Below, one piece after another: positions 1 through 9,217 of a DNA stretch of 64,000 nt. The DNA comes from Rhizobiales bacterium dw_265 (GTDB lineage: Bacteria; Pseudomonadota; Alphaproteobacteria; Micropepsales; Micropepsaceae): NCBI GenBank assembly GCA_018449595.1, contig JAAVUU010000001.1:124001-188000 (forward strand). The letters are read 5' to 3'. The notes below the pieces were generated by a model. That model searched no databases, had not been told where the DNA came from, and saw nothing but the letters and a program-made list of their open reading frames with translations. Made by a program: the position numbers and the translations under genes. How positions within the stretch are numbered: the first letter of the stretch is position 1; every line of letters begins with the position of its first letter.

Positions 1-263
1 TGCAGGAGGCGCGCACATCCGGCAGCGCCGTCATCATCAATCCCGCCGGCTATGGCCACACCTCCATCGCCATTCTCGACAGCATCCAGGCGCTGCAGCT
101 TCCGGTGATCGAGGTGCATCTGTCCAACATTCACAGGCGCGAGCCCTACCGCAACCACTCCTATGTGTCCAAGGGCGCCACCGGCATCGTCATGGGCCTT
201 GGCGCCCAGGGCTATCTGCGCGCCGTGGACGCCGTGGCCGAAATTCTCAAGGTGAAGACATGA
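1..263 (+). CDS. aroQ: 3-dehydroquinate dehydratase, type II (3' part only)
   Basis: This is the C-terminal part of the type II dehydroquinase of the shikimate pathway, which converts 3-dehydroquinate to 3-dehydroshikimate in the cytoplasm. The reading frame runs from base 3 and the 5' end lies before the window. Family hallmarks are visible: [12 protein letters not shown] (the helix with the catalytic His), [14 protein letters not shown] (substrate-binding segment) and a C-terminal [10 protein letters not shown] helix. The TGA stop at 261-263 overlaps the accB ATG at 260 (ATGA), so the two are translationally coupled. aroQ-accB-accC is a common proteobacterial order. Confidence 0.95.
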   Translation, partial: QEARTSGSAVIINPAGYGHTSIAILDSIQALQLPVIEVHLSNIHRREPYRNHSYVSKGATGIVMGLGAQGYLRAVDAVAEILKVKT

Positions 264-760
264 AGAAGAAAAAAGCTTCCGCCAAACCCGCGCCCGCCCA
301 GGCCGCCCCCGTAAAGGCAACCAGGCCCGGCGTCGACGCCGCCGCCGTGCGCGAACTGGCCAAGCTGCTGAAGGAAACCGGCCTCACCGAGATCGAGATC
401 GAGCATGACGGCGCGCGCATCAAGGTCAGCCGTGGCGCGGTCGCCGCCGCGGCGCCTGTTGCCGCGCCTGCCCCCGTTGCCGCCGCGCCCGCGCCTGCCG
501 CGGCGCCCGCCCCGTCGGGCCCGCCCGCCGGTGCGGTGCCATCGCCCATGGTCGGCACCGTCTATCTGTCGCCCGAACCGGGCCGCCCGCCCTTCATCAG
601 CGTCGGCAAGACCGTCAAGGAAGGCGATACCCTGTTCATCGTGGAAGCGATGAAGACCATGAACGCCATCGCCGCCCCCAAGGGCGGCACGGTCAGGGAA
701 ATCAACGTCGAGGACGGCACCCCCGTCGAATTCGGCCAGACCCTCTGCGTCATCGCCTGA
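260..760 (+). CDS. accB: Biotin carboxyl carrier protein of acetyl-CoA carboxylase
   Basis: AccB carries biotin between biotin carboxylase (AccC) and carboxyltransferase during malonyl-CoA synthesis. The 166-aa protein has a Lys/Ala/Pro-rich N-terminus (1-25), an oligomerising helix region (about 26-58), a long Ala/Pro linker (about 60-92) and the biotinyl domain (about 93-166). The biotin site is EAMKTM with the acceptor Lys at residue 132. The start is fixed by the ATGA overlap with aroQ. The basic N-terminal extension before [14 protein letters not shown] is longer than in many homologues. The flexible Ala/Pro linker is usual for the family. Confidence 0.97.
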   Translation: MKKKKASAKPAPAQAAPVKATRPGVDAAAVRELAKLLKETGLTEIEIEHDGARIKVSRGAVAAAAPVAAPAPVAAAPAPAAAPAPSGPPAGAVPSPMVGTVYLSPEPGRPPFISVGKTVKEGDTLFIVEAMKTMNAIAAPKGGTVREINVEDGTPVEFGQTLCVIA

Positions 761-788
761 TGCGCTGCGACGCCGCCGCACATGCGCA

Positions 789-891
789 TGTCATGGCCGC
801 CCTTGAGGTGGCCATCCACGACGGGGCGCGGGCGGGTGGATGGCCTGGGATCGCTGGCGCGTCCGGCGCGTGGCGACGCCCGGCCATGACA
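789..891. repeat. Palindromic TGTCATGGCC element between accB and accC
   Basis: The 143-base gap between accB and accC holds an imperfect palindrome. Outer arms are TGTCATGGCCG (789-799) and CGGCCATGACA (881-891). An inner hairpin pairs GGCCATCCAC (810-819) with GTGGATGGCC (836-845). It is about the same size as the element at 54194-54292 and shares its termini, so both look like copies of one dispersed repeat. Seen directly: the inverted repeats. Inferred: membership of one family. Its position inside the acc operon means it is probably transcribed. Confidence 0.7.
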
Positions 892-903
892 AGTGGAGTT
901 TAA

Positions 904-2247
904 ATGTTCGAGAAAATCCTCATCGCCAATCGCGGCGAAATCGCCCTGCGCGTCATCCGCGCCTGCAAGGAGATGGGCATCTCCACCGTGGCGATCCATT
1001 CCACGGCGGACAGCGATGCGATGCATGTGCGCTTGGCCGACGAAAGCGTCTGCGTCGGCCCGCCGGCCGCCGCCCAGTCCTATCTGAACATCCCCTCGAT
1101 CATCGCCGCCTGCGAGATCACCGGCGCCGAAGCCATCCATCCCGGCTATGGCTTCCTGTCCGAGAACGCCAAGTTCGCCGACATCGTCAGCGAGCATGGC
1201 CTGACCTTCATCGGCCCGCGCCCCGAACATATCCGCATGATGGGCGACAAGATCACCGCCAAGCAGACGGTGAAGGCGCTGGGCATCCCCACCGTTCCGG
1301 GTTCGGATGGCGAGGTCAGCGACGCCGATGCGGCGCGCATGGCCAAGGAGATCGGCTATCCCGTGCTGATCAAGGCCACGGCGGGCGGCGGCGGCCGCGG
1401 CATGAAGGTGGCGCAGAATGCCGGCGAATTGTCCTTCGCGCTGTCGCAGGCGCGCACCGAGGCCAAGGCGGCCTTCGGCAACGACACCGTCTATATGGAG
1501 AAATATCTCCAAAGGCCGCGCCATATCGAAATCCAGGTCCTGGCCGATGCCCATGGCAAGGTGGTGCATCTGGGCGAGCGCGACTGCTCGCTGCAGCGCC
1601 GCCACCAGAAAGTGTGGGAAGAAGCCGGCAGCCCGGCGCTGAACGCCCAGGAGCGCGACGAGATCGGCGGCATCTGCACTCGCGCCCTGGAAAAGCTGGG
1701 CTATCTCGGCGCCGGGACCATCGAGTTCCTGTATGAAGACGGCCGCTTCTATTTCATCGAGATGAACACCCGCCTGCAGGTCGAACATCCGGTCAGCGAG
1801 GCGATCACCGGCATCGACATCGTGCGCGAGCAGATTCGCATCGCCTGGGGCGCGCCGATGGGGTTCAGCCAGAAGGACATCGTGTTCGAGGGCCATGCCA
1901 TCGAATGCCGCATCAATGCGGAAAATCCCTTCACCTTCCGCCCCTCGCCCGGCACCATCACCCAGTTCCACACCCCCGGCGGCCTGGGGGTGCGTTTCGA
2001 CAGCGCCATCTATTCCGGCTACAAGATTCCGCCCTATTACGACAGCCTGGCCGGCAAGCTGATCGTCCATGCCAAGAACCGCAACGAATGCCTGCTGCGG
2101 CTGCGGCGCGCCCTGGACGAACTGGTGGTGGGCGGCATCGAGACCACCATTCCCCTGTTCCAGAAGCTGGTGCGCGAGCCCGACATCATCAACGGCGACT
2201 ATTCGATCCATTGGCTGGAGAAGTATCTCGCCAGCCTTGGATATTAG
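904..2247 (+). CDS. accC: Biotin carboxylase subunit of acetyl-CoA carboxylase
   Basis: AccC carboxylates the biotin on AccB using bicarbonate and ATP, the first half reaction of malonyl-CoA synthesis. The 447-aa length is normal. Order of regions: N-terminal biotin carboxylase domain (MFEKILIANRGEIALRVIRA), ATP-grasp domain with the glycine-rich loop GGGGRGMK (161-168), the EMNTRLQVEHPVSE active-site segment, and the C-terminal biotin carboxylase domain. The ATG at 904 gives the canonical N-terminus. It lies downstream of accB, separated by a palindromic repeat, and is followed by a terminator-like hairpin. Confidence 0.98.
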   Translation: MFEKILIANRGEIALRVIRACKEMGISTVAIHSTADSDAMHVRLADESVCVGPPAAAQSYLNIPSIIAACEITGAEAIHPGYGFLSENAKFADIVSEHGLTFIGPRPEHIRMMGDKITAKQTVKALGIPTVPGSDGEVSDADAARMAKEIGYPVLIKATAGGGGRGMKVAQNAGELSFALSQARTEAKAAFGNDTVYMEKYLQRPRHIEIQVLADAHGKVVHLGERDCSLQRRHQKVWEEAGSPALNAQERDEIGGICTRALEKLGYLGAGTIEFLYEDGRFYFIEMNTRLQVEHPVSEAITGIDIVREQIRIAWGAPMGFSQKDIVFEGHAIECRINAENPFTFRPSPGTITQFHTPGGLGVRFDSAIYSGYKIPPYYDSLAGKLIVHAKNRNECLLRLRRALDELVVGGIETTIPLFQKLVREPDIINGDYSIHWLEKYLASLGY

Positions 2248-2249
2248 GC

Positions 2250-2284
2250 GCGGCCGCGCGGGGTCACTAGTGCGGCCGCCTTTT
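2250..2284 (+). terminator. Probable rho-independent terminator after accC
   Basis: Two bases after the accC stop, GCGGCCGC (2250-2257) can pair with a second GCGGCCGC (2272-2279) across a 14-base loop, followed by C and TTTT (2281-2284). GC-rich stem plus T-run right after the operon suggests a terminator. A second inverted repeat, TCCCGGCT (2284-2291)/AGCCGGGA (2307-2314), lies in the leader of the next gene. Confidence 0.55.
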
Positions 2285-2322
2285 CCCGGCTAGAGTTCTC
2301 CCGCACAGCCGGGAGACACAGC

Positions 2323-2697
2323 ATGGGCTTTCTGGACAAATACGCGCCGCAGATTCTGGGCATCACCCGCATCATTGTCGGCCTGCTGTTCCTGGAGCAT
2401 GGCCTGATGAAGCTGGTCGGGTTTCCCGCGCCGATGGGCACCGGCCACCTGATGCCGCTGATGCTGGCCGCGGGCATCATCGAGACCGTGGGCGGGGCGC
2501 TGGTGGCGCTGGGCCTGTTCAGCCGCTGGGCCGCCTTTGTCTGTTCGGGCCAGATGGCCTTCGCCTATTTCATCGCCCATTTCCCGCGCGGCGTCTGGCC
2601 GGCGCTGAATGGCGGCGACGGCGCCATCCTGTTCTGCTTCATCTTCCTGTTTCTCGCCGCGGCAGGGCCGGGCAGCTTCGCCGTCAACAGCAAGTAG
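2323..2697 (+). CDS. DoxX family membrane protein
   Basis: A 124-aa integral membrane protein with about four hydrophobic segments. The N-terminal ITRIIVGLLFLEHGLMKLVGFP pattern and the helix IIETVGGALVALGLFSRWAAF are typical of the DoxX family. Family members are linked to thiol redox or terminal oxidase functions in a few organisms, but the specific role is not known for this one. AGCCGGGAGACACAGC precedes the ATG and supplies GGGAG as a Shine-Dalgarno. It sits between accC and aat with no evident functional link to either. Confidence 0.85.
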   Translation: MGFLDKYAPQILGITRIIVGLLFLEHGLMKLVGFPAPMGTGHLMPLMLAAGIIETVGGALVALGLFSRWAAFVCSGQMAFAYFIAHFPRGVWPALNGGDGAILFCFIFLFLAAAGPGSFAVNSK

Positions 2698-2703
2698 GCC
2701 GGC

Positions 2704-3312
2704 TTGCACGGCACGCCGAAACTGACGCCGGAGATCTTGCTGCGGGCCTATGCCGAAGGCCTGTTCCCGATGGCGGAGCGGCGCGGCGATCCCACCCTCT
2801 ATTGGGTGTCGCCCGAGAAACGCGGCATCATCCCGCTGGACACCTTCCATGTGCCGCACCGCCTGGCGCGCACCATGCGCTCCGGCCGCTTCACCGTCAC
2901 CGCCGACCAGTGCTTCGCCGATGTGATGGCCGCCTGTGCGGCGCCCGCGCCGGGGCGGGAAGAAACCTGGATCAACGACGAAATCCTGCGGCTGTACATC
3001 GCCCTGCACGCGGGCGGCCGCGCCCATTCCATCGAATGCTGGCAGGACGGCGCTTTGGTGGGCGGGCTGTATGGCGTGCGGCTGGGCGCGGCCTTTTTCG
3101 GCGAAAGCATGTTCAGCCGGGCGCGCGACGCCAGCAAGGTGGCATTGGTGGCGTTGGTGGACGCCTTGAAGCGCGGCGGCTTCACCCTGCTGGACACCCA
3201 GTTCCTCACCAGCCATCTGGCGCGGTTCGGCGCGGTGGAAATCCCGCGCGACCAGTATCTGATGAAGCTGGCGAATGCGCTTGGCCGCGAAGCCATCTGG
3301 CCGTTTTTCTGA
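2704..3312 (+). CDS. aat: Leucyl/phenylalanyl-tRNA--protein transferase
   Basis: Aat transfers Leu or Phe from charged tRNA to N-terminal Lys or Arg of proteins, marking them for ClpS/ClpAP degradation (N-end rule). The 202-aa protein shows family motifs: AYAEGLFPM near the N-terminus, [14 protein letters not shown], the [19 protein letters not shown] core and [19 protein letters not shown] near the C-terminus. The start is TTG, six bases after the doxX-like stop; an alternative start inside would remove conserved residues. Its stop abuts the stop of the convergent DUF2155 gene. Confidence 0.95.
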   Translation: MHGTPKLTPEILLRAYAEGLFPMAERRGDPTLYWVSPEKRGIIPLDTFHVPHRLARTMRSGRFTVTADQCFADVMAACAAPAPGREETWINDEILRLYIALHAGGRAHSIECWQDGALVGGLYGVRLGAAFFGESMFSRARDASKVALVALVDALKRGGFTLLDTQFLTSHLARFGAVEIPRDQYLMKLANALGREAIWPFF

Positions 3313-3891
3313 CTACTGCCCCGCCCCCTCGGGCAAAGCCTGAATCTGTTCCTTGTCGGAGGAATCCGGCGCCGCGACCTTGACCGGCGCGGTGGAGGTA
3401 TTGGCTGCCACGGCGGGCGCGGGCGCATTGTTGCAGCTGATCGCCCATACGTCATAGAGCGGATGTTCCACGCCATTGAGGCCGGGGCTGGAGGCATACA
3501 TCCAGCCGGAAAAGACCCGCCGCGCGCTCTGGTCGGGGCGGTGATCCTCGATCTGGACAAAGGCGGCGGTTTCCGGCGGCTCGCTGGGGGGCGTGGAATA
3601 GCAGAAGCGCGCCGTGATGGTCAGGGTGGCGAAATGCACGGGCGTACCGATGGGCGCGGTGATGTTGGTGGGGCGGCCGGTGATCTTGTCCAACCCGCGC
3701 ATCAGCAGCACCGTGCCGCCTTTGGGCGGCGGCGCAGGCGCATCGGCCGGCGCGACAGGCCCGGTGGTGGACTGAGGCGGATCGGGAATGGCGACCTTGG
3801 ATGCATCCGGCGCGATGGCAACGGACGCCGTTTGCGCCCAGGCCGCGCCTGCCGCCGCCAACGCAACGCCGGCCAGCAGGACGTGCTTCAC
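3313..3891 (-). CDS. DUF2155 domain-containing secreted protein
   Basis: A 192-aa protein with an N-terminal signal peptide (KHVLLAGVALAAAGAAWAQ) and a Pro/Ala-rich spacer, followed by the DUF2155 domain (about 60-160: LLMRGLDKITGRPTNI, RRVFSGWMYASSPGLNGVEHPLYDVWAISC). It is conserved in alphaproteobacteria, typically next to mlaD and the NDUFA12 gene; no function is established. The start codon is GTG and overlaps the stop of mlaD (GTGA), so translation is coupled. Periplasmic location is inferred from the signal peptide. Confidence 0.88.
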   Translation of the reverse strand: MKHVLLAGVALAAAGAAWAQTASVAIAPDASKVAIPDPPQSTTGPVAPADAPAPPPKGGTVLLMRGLDKITGRPTNITAPIGTPVHFATLTITARFCYSTPPSEPPETAAFVQIEDHRPDQSARRVFSGWMYASSPGLNGVEHPLYDVWAISCNNAPAPAVAANTSTAPVKVAAPDSSDKEQIQALPEGAGQ

Positions 3892-4409
3892 GGACCCGCG
3901 CCCAGGTCTTGGGGCTTGGGTGCCGCCGGCTTCGGCGCGGGCTTGCCGCTGTCGCCGCCGATGAAGCGGCCGGCCAGGCTCATCAGGTCGGCGGAGTTGG
4001 CGGACTGGGTATTCTCGATAAAGCCGCCCGCCGCGATGTTCTTGTCGTCACCGCCCGGCGTGATGGACAGGTACGAACTGCCCAGGATGCCCGACGACGT
4101 AATCAGCATGGAGGAGTCGGTCGGCAGCCTGATGTCGTCGCGGATATTGAGATGCACTGTGACGGCATAGGTCTTGGGGTCCAGGTCCATGCCCGAGACC
4201 GAACCGATCTTGATGCCCGCCAGCCGCACATCGGTGCCGATGCCCAGCCCGTCCACCTTGGCGAGATGGGCATTGACCTCATAGCCCGACAGGCTGCCCG
4301 AGCCGGTGCGCAGATAGGCAAAGCCCAGGAACGCCAGGGCCACCAAAACGACCACGGCGCCGATGATGGTTTCGGCGATATTGTTCTGCTGCATGACGCG
4401 GGTACTCAT
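3888..4409 (-). CDS. mlaD: MlaD-type phospholipid transport substrate-binding protein
   Basis: A 173-aa MCE-domain protein: one N-terminal transmembrane anchor (about 13-32), then an MCE domain (GYEVNAHLAKVDGLGIGTDVRLAGIKIGSV, about 42-150) and a Pro/Lys-rich tail. Such proteins form the hexameric periplasmic ring of the Mla ABC system that moves phospholipids between inner and outer membranes. The MlaE and MlaF partners are not in this window. It lies between the NDUFA12-like gene (stop abuts its start) and DUF2155 (four-base overlap). Confidence 0.9.
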   Translation of the reverse strand: MSTRVMQQNNIAETIIGAVVVLVALAFLGFAYLRTGSGSLSGYEVNAHLAKVDGLGIGTDVRLAGIKIGSVSGMDLDPKTYAVTVHLNIRDDIRLPTDSSMLITSSGILGSSYLSITPGGDDKNIAAGGFIENTQSANSADLMSLAGRFIGGDSGKPAPKPAAPKPQDLGAGP

Positions 4410-4790
4410 TCAGTCCGGCTTCCAGGCCTGGTAATCGCCGGTGGCGGGCGGACGTATCCCGCCCTTGCTGAGGCTGCCGCCGGGCTTGTAGGCGCCTTCG
4501 GTGCCGGTGAGGTTGGGCTGGTGCGGCTGCTCGAAGCTGCGCGCCTTGAACGGCGCCTCGGTCGGCGGCTCGGCATAGGTATGGTGCATCCAGCCATGCC
4601 AGTCGGGCGGCACGCGGCTGGCCTCGACGGTGCCGTTGTAGACGACCCAGCGGCGCGAGCCGTCCTTGTTCTGGTAGTAGCGGTTGCCGAAATCGTCGGT
4701 GCCGACCGGCGTGCCCGACAAGGCGGTGGTCAGCAGGGTTCCCCAGGTCGCGGAGTTCCACCAGGAAAAGATCATCTTGAAGAGGGACAT
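4410..4790 (-). CDS. NADH:ubiquinone oxidoreductase accessory subunit, NDUFA12 family
   Basis: A 126-aa homologue of the mitochondrial complex I accessory subunit NDUFA12 (B17.2), which is found in alphaproteobacteria. Conserved features: DDFGNRYYQNK, RRWVVYNG, EASRVPPDWHGWMHHT and the proline-rich tail. The start at 4790 (MSLFKMIF) was chosen because the longer frame to 5063 adds 91 residues of unconserved sequence that crosses the promoter region. It is the first gene of the minus-strand set with mlaD and DUF2155. Confidence 0.9.
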   Translation of the reverse strand: MSLFKMIFSWWNSATWGTLLTTALSGTPVGTDDFGNRYYQNKDGSRRWVVYNGTVEASRVPPDWHGWMHHTYAEPPTEAPFKARSFEQPHQPNLTGTEGAYKPGGSLSKGGIRPPATGDYQAWKPD

Positions 4791-4995
4791 GTGGGGAGGC
4801 CCGAAGACTCGAGCGGGACTATAGGCGGCGGCGGTGTTTTTCGCCAATGCCGCGACGCACCAGACTCGGGCTTTTTGAGTTATCCCCAAACCGCCCCAAG
4901 CCGGCTGTGACGCTGTGATGAAAAGCAGCAAAAAATATTTCGGCGGCTTAATTTCCGCCCCGCTTGACTCGCGGCTTTTCCGGCCCGGCGGAACC

Positions 4996-5102
4996 CACCA
5001 CATCTGGTGATTAAGCTCTTGGTAACCACTATTCGCTTGCGCGCGCCTTTCCTTGGTGTCCATACTTTGCGTCAGTCACCCCCGTGACCACCAAATCTGG
5101 CG
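4996..5102 (+). promoter_or_regulatory. Two NrdR-box-like sites upstream of nrdJ
   Basis: The 440-base gap between the NDUFA12 start and nrdJ contains two related 14-mers: CACCACATCTGGTG (4996-5009, an inverted repeat) and CACCAAATCTGGCG (5089-5102). Both contain C-n-A-n-A-T-n-T-n-G, the invariant core of the known NrdR box, the operator of the ribonucleotide reductase repressor. Their 93-base separation is larger than the usual tandem arrangement, so the assignment is tentative. The rest of this gap (4791-4995) shows no gene. Confidence 0.4.
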
Positions 5103-5117
5103 GCCCCAAAGACCCCG

Positions 5118-5162
5118 CCGCGAAGGCCCCTCTTTAAAAAAAGGAGGGGGCCACCTTCGCGG
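5118..5162 (+). other. Strong hairpin in the nrdJ leader
   Basis: CCGCGAAGG (5118-5126) pairs with CCTTCGCGG (5154-5162), and the inner CCCCTCTTT can continue the stem against AAAGGAGGGG with a bulge around an A-rich loop. It sits 68 bases before the nrdJ ATG. It could be an mRNA leader structure or a dispersed repeat. No cobalamin riboswitch consensus was recognised. Confidence 0.5.
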
Positions 5163-5230
5163 GCGGGTAATTGTCCCCGAAATGGCGGTCCTTTCCGGGT
5201 GACGGGGCCAGTCAGATTGGGGTTGCCGCC

Positions 5231-8200
5231 ATGCGTATTCGCCGTCAGTTCACGGTTGAGGGACATTCACCCTATGAAGGCATCGCCTTCCGTGGCGCCG
5301 CCAGCGAAATCCGCAATCCCGACGGCTCCATCGTCTTCAGCCAGGCCGACATCGAAGTGCCGGAGGGCTGGAGCCAGGTGGCCAGCGATGTGCTGGCGCA
5401 GAAATATTTTCGCAAGGCCGGCGTCCCCAAGGCGCTGAAGCCGGTGGCCGAGGAAGGCGTGCCGGAATTCCTCTGGAAGCGCCAGGCCGCCAACAAAGAC
5501 AGCAAGGACACCACCGGCGAAAAATCCGCCAAGCAGGTGTTCGACCGCCTGGCCGGCACCTGGACCTATTGGGGCTGGAAGGGCGGCTATTTCGACGATG
5601 AAAGCGACGCCCGCGCCTTCTATGACGAACTCTGCCACATGCTGGCGTCGCAGAAATGCGCCCCCAACTCGCCGCAATGGTTCAATACCGGGCTGCATTG
5701 GGCCTATGGCATCGATGGTCCCGGCCAGGGCCATTACTATGTCGATCACAACAGCGGCCGGCTGACCAAATCCGCCAGCGCCTATGAACATCCCCAGCCG
5801 CATGCCTGCTTCATCCAGAGCGTCAAGGACGACCTGGTCAATGAAGGCGGCATCATGGACTTATGGACGCGCGAAGCGCGTCTATTCAAGTACGGGTCTG
5901 GCACGGGCACCAATTTCTCGCCCCTGCGCGGCGCGGACGAGAAGCTGTCGGGCGGCGGCAAGTCGTCGGGCCTGATGAGTTTCCTCAAGATCGGCGACCG
6001 CGCCGCCGGGGCCATCAAGTCGGGCGGCACCACGCGCCGCGCCGCCAAGATGGTGATCGTGGACATCGACCATCCCGACATCGAGGATTTCATCGAATGG
6101 AAGGTGATCGAGGAGCAGAAGGTCGCCGCGCTGGTTGCCGGTTCCAAGCTGACCGAGAAGCACCTGAAGGCGGTGCTGAAAGCCTGCGTCAATTGCGAGG
6201 GCTCGGGCGGCGACTGCTACGACCCGCAGAAGAATCCCGCCCTGCGCCGCGAGATCAGGGCCGCGCGCAAAAGCATGATCCCCGACAGCCTGATCGAGCG
6301 CGTCATCAGCTTCGCGCGCCAGGGCTTCAAGGAAATCGATTTCCGCACCTATGACACCGACTGGGACAGCGAGGCCTATACCTCGGTGGCGGGCCAGAAT
6401 TCCAACAACAGCGTGCGCGTCACCGACGCCTTCCTGAAGGCGGTGCTGGATGACGGCAACTGGGACCTGGTCAATCGCGGCAACGGCAAGTCGCGCACCG
6501 TCAGGGCGCGCGACTTGTGGGACAAGATTTCCCATGCCGCCTGGGCCTGCGCCGATCCGGGCATCCAGTTCCACACCAGCATCAACGACTGGCACACCTG
6601 CCCGGCGGGCGGCGACATCCGCGCCTCCAATCCGTGCAGCGAATACATGTTCCTGGACGACACCGCCTGCAACCTGGCGTCGCTGAACCTGATGGCCTTC
6701 CGCAAGGGTGACGGCATCAAGACCTTCGATGTCGAGGCCTTCGAACATGCCGTGCGGCTGTGGACCATGGTGCTGGAGATTTCGGTGCTGATGGCGCAGT
6801 TCCCCAGCAAGGAGATCGCGCAGCTTTCCTATGACTACCGCACGCTCGGCCTGGGCTATGCCAATATCGGCGGCCTGTTGATGTCGGCGGGCGTGCCCTA
6901 TGACAGCCGCGAGGGCCGCGCCACCGCCGGCGCCATCGCCGCCTTGATGACCGGCGTCTCCTATTCCACCAGCGCGGAGATGGCGGGCGAATTGGGCGCC
7001 TTCCCCGAATATGCCGCCAACAAGGATGCGATGCTGCGGGTGGTGCGCAACCATCGCCGCGCCGCCCATGGCGAGACGGCGGGCTATGAGAAACTCGCCA
7101 CCCTGCCCGTGGCGCTGGACCACAAGGCCATCAGCGACGGCCCGCTGGCGGCAGCAGCCAAGCGCGCCTGGGACGAAGCCCTGACCCGGGGCAAGGAGCA
7201 TGGCTTCCGCAATGCCCAGGCCACCGTCATCGCCCCCACCGGCACCATCGGGTTGGTGATGGATTGCGACACCACCGGCGTCGAGCCCGACTTCGCTTTG
7301 GTCAAGTTCAAGACCCTGGCGGGCGGCGGCTATTTCAAGATCATCAACCGCTGCGTCCCCGAGGCGCTGGCCAACCTGGGCTATGGCCAGGCCGAGATCG
7401 ACGCCATCGTCGCCCATGCCGTGGGTTATGGCACCCTGGAAGACTATAACGGCCGCATCAATTACGACGCGCTGCGCGGCAAGGGCTTCGGCGCCGAAGA
7501 GATCGGCCAGATCGAGGCGGCGCTGGAATCCGCTTTCGACATCCGCTTCGTCTTCAACAAATACACCCTGGGCACGAAATTCTGCAGCCAGGTGCTGAAG
7601 CTGGACGCCGCCGCGATGGATGCGCCGGATTTCGACATGCTCAAAGCGCTGGGCTTCTCCAAGGCCGACATCGATGCCGCCAACCTGCATGTCTGCGGGG
7701 CGATGACGCTGGAAGGCGCGCCCTATCTGAAGGAACAGCATCTGGCGGTGTTCGACTGTGCCAACCCTTGCGGCCGCACCGGCAAGCGGGCCTTGAGCGT
7801 GGAGGCGCATATCCAGATGATGGCGGCGGTGCAGCCCTTCATCTCGGGCGCCATCTCCAAGACCATCAACATGGCCAACAGCGCCAAGGTCAGCGATTGC
7901 GGCGACGCCTATATGCTGAGCTGGAAGCTGGGGCTGAAGGCCAATGCGCTGTACCGCGACGGCTCCAAGCTGTCGCAGCCGCTGGCCAGCCAGGTCTTCG
8001 CCTTTGCCGACGAGGAAGAAGACGAGATCGAGGCGCCCCGCGCCCCGGCGCAGCAGACCCCCTCTCATCAAACGGTCGTCACCGAACGCATCGTCGAACG
8101 GGTGATCGAGAAAGTGCGCAGCCATGAGCGCGAGCGCCTGCCCCACCGGCGCAAGAGCTATACCCAGAAGGCCATCGTCGGCGGCCACAAGGTTTATCTG

Positions 8201-8938
8201 CACACCGGCGAGTATGAAGACGGGCGGCTGGGCGAGATCTTCATCGACATGCACAAGGAAGGCGCGGCCTTCCGCAGCCTGATGAACAATTTCGCCATCG
8301 CCATCTCGGTCGGGCTGCAATATGGCGTGCCGCTGGAGGAATTCGTCGATGCCTTCACCTTCACCCGGTTCGAGCCCGCCGGGCTGGTCATCGGCAACGA
8401 CTCCATCAAGAACGCCACCAGCGTGCTGGATTATATCTTCCGCGAACTGGGCGTGTCCTATCTGCGCCGTACCGACCTGGCGCATGTCGTGCCCGCGGCG
8501 GATGAAGACCTGGGGCAGGACGGCGGCGGCGCGCCCGCCGAGGTGATGATTCCCCAGGCGGCCTCAACCGGCTATCTGCGCGGCCGCGGCGTGCAGATGT
8601 CGGTGGTGCGCGGCGGCGCCGCCCCCAAGATGCTGGCGGACGACCATGAGCATTTCGGCCAGTTCGAGGCCGACAACGACAGCCATGACGAAGCCCTGGA
8701 CCTGTCGGAGATCCGCGCCAGCGTCGAAGCCACCCTCAGCACCGTGGGGGCGCAGGTGGCGCACCTGGAAGCCGCGCTGGCCACCAACCGTGGGCCCAAC
8801 CGCGCGGCGCGGGCGGCGGAAGCACGGATGAAGGGCTTTGAAGGCGACAGTTGCGGGGCATGCGGCAACTTCACCTTGGTGCGCAACGGCACCTGCATGA
8901 AGTGCAACACCTGCGGTTCCACCAGCGGCTGTTCGTGA
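5231..8938 (+). CDS. nrdJ: Adenosylcobalamin-dependent (class II) ribonucleotide reductase
   Basis: NrdJ reduces ribonucleotides to deoxyribonucleotides with adenosylcobalamin as radical source, with or without oxygen. The 1235-aa length fits the long alphaproteobacterial type. Visible motifs: an N-terminal [78 protein letters not shown], and a Cys-rich tail ([15 protein letters not shown]) that shuttles electrons or binds zinc. The ATG at 5231 was preferred to the upstream in-frame start at 5171, which adds 20 unconserved residues overlapping the leader. No other reductase is in the window. Confidence 0.97.
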   Translation: MRIRRQFTVEGHSPYEGIAFRGAASEIRNPDGSIVFSQADIEVPEGWSQVASDVLAQKYFRKAGVPKALKPVAEEGVPEFLWKRQAANKDSKDTTGEKSAKQVFDRLAGTWTYWGWKGGYFDDESDARAFYDELCHMLASQKCAPNSPQWFNTGLHWAYGIDGPGQGHYYVDHNSGRLTKSASAYEHPQPHACFIQSVKDDLVNEGGIMDLWTREARLFKYGSGTGTNFSPLRGADEKLSGGGKSSGLMSFLKIGDRAAGAIKSGGTTRRAAKMVIVDIDHPDIEDFIEWKVIEEQKVAALVAGSKLTEKHLKAVLKACVNCEGSGGDCYDPQKNPALRREIRAARKSMIPDSLIERVISFARQGFKEIDFRTYDTDWDSEAYTSVAGQNSNNSVRVTDAFLKAVLDDGNWDLVNRGNGKSRTVRARDLWDKISHAAWACADPGIQFHTSINDWHTCPAGGDIRASNPCSEYMFLDDTACNLASLNLMAFRKGDGIKTFDVEAFEHAVRLWTMVLEISVLMAQFPSKEIAQLSYDYRTLGLGYANIGGLLMSAGVPYDSREGRATAGAIAALMTGVSYSTSAEMAGELGAFPEYAANKDAMLRVVRNHRRAAHGETAGYEKLATLPVALDHKAISDGPLAAAAKRAWDEALTRGKEHGFRNAQATVIAPTGTIGLVMDCDTTGVEPDFALVKFKTLAGGGYFKIINRCVPEALANLGYGQAEIDAIVAHAVGYGTLEDYNGRINYDALRGKGFGAEEIGQIEAALESAFDIRFVFNKYTLGTKFCSQVLKLDAAAMDAPDFDMLKALGFSKADIDAANLHVCGAMTLEGAPYLKEQHLAVFDCANPCGRTGKRALSVEAHIQMMAAVQPFISGAISKTINMANSAKVSDCGDAYMLSWKLGLKANALYRDGSKLSQPLASQVFAFADEEEDEIEAPRAPAQQTPSHQTVVTERIVERVIEKVRSHERERLPHRRKSYTQKAIVGGHKVYLHTGEYEDGRLGEIFIDMHKEGAAFRSLMNNFAIAISVGLQYGVPLEEFVDAFTFTRFEPAGLVIGNDSIKNATSVLDYIFRELGVSYLRRTDLAHVVPAADEDLGQDGGGAPAEVMIPQAASTGYLRGRGVQMSVVRGGAAPKMLADDHEHFGQFEADNDSHDEALDLSEIRASVEATLSTVGAQVAHLEAALATNRGPNRAARAAEARMKGFEGDSCGACGNFTLVRNGTCMKCNTCGSTSGCS

Positions 8939-8954
8939 GGTCGCGCCGCGAAAT

Positions 8955-9131
8955 CTAGCTGGCCCGGGGATACCGGCGCGGTTCCTGCCGCGCCGCCGCG
9001 TCTTCCAGGTCCTCCGCCACCTGCTCAAACATGGCGCGGTATTCTTCCTGCGCCGTCTGGGCCGCATGGGACCGGATACGGGCCGCCAGGATACGAATCT
9101 TGAGCGGCGGTGGCGGCAGGGAAAATTCCAT
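8955..9131 (-). CDS. Hypothetical 58-aa protein
   Basis: A short frame convergent with nrdJ. From the ATG at 9131 the product is 58 aa: a Pro-rich start (MEFSLPPPPLKIRILAARIRS) followed by a charged, probably helical stretch rich in Glu and Ala and a basic tail. An in-frame upstream ATG at 9218 would add 29 residues but would collide with the divergent pentapeptide-protein start. No family is recognised and no clear Shine-Dalgarno is visible, so existence of the gene is only moderately supported. Confidence 0.5.
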   Translation of the reverse strand: MEFSLPPPPLKIRILAARIRSHAAQTAQEEYRAMFEQVAEDLEDAAARQEPRRYPRAS

Positions 9132-9217
9132 CGGACAGGAACGATCGGGCGGGATGTCTGTTCCGTTGTCCGCGCTTTTCAACCAAATGGTAACCGGCGC
9201 TGTTCCACTCTGGCGCA

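Noticed and set aside
2250..2284. Polylinker-like sequence with two GCGGCCGC sites and ACTAGT between them
   Set aside because: It resembles a cloning-vector junction, but it lies directly after accC where a terminator is expected, forms a hairpin with a T-run, and flanking genes are continuous with alphaproteobacterial order. Coincidence in a GC-rich genome is more likely.
2323..3312. Operon of accC with doxX-like and aat genes
   Set aside because: A terminator-like hairpin separates accC from doxX, so a shared transcript is not assumed.
4790..5063. N-terminal extension of the NDUFA12-like protein to 217 aa
   Set aside because: The extra 91 residues are not like the family and would occupy the nrdJ control region.
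5063..5230. Cobalamin riboswitch upstream of nrdJ
   Set aside because: No B12-box or the usual conserved junctions could be recognised; only a simple hairpin and NrdR-like sites.
5882..8485. 867-aa minus-strand open frame opposite nrdJ
   Set aside because: Composition is typical of an antisense shadow and nrdJ is unambiguous along the whole stretch.
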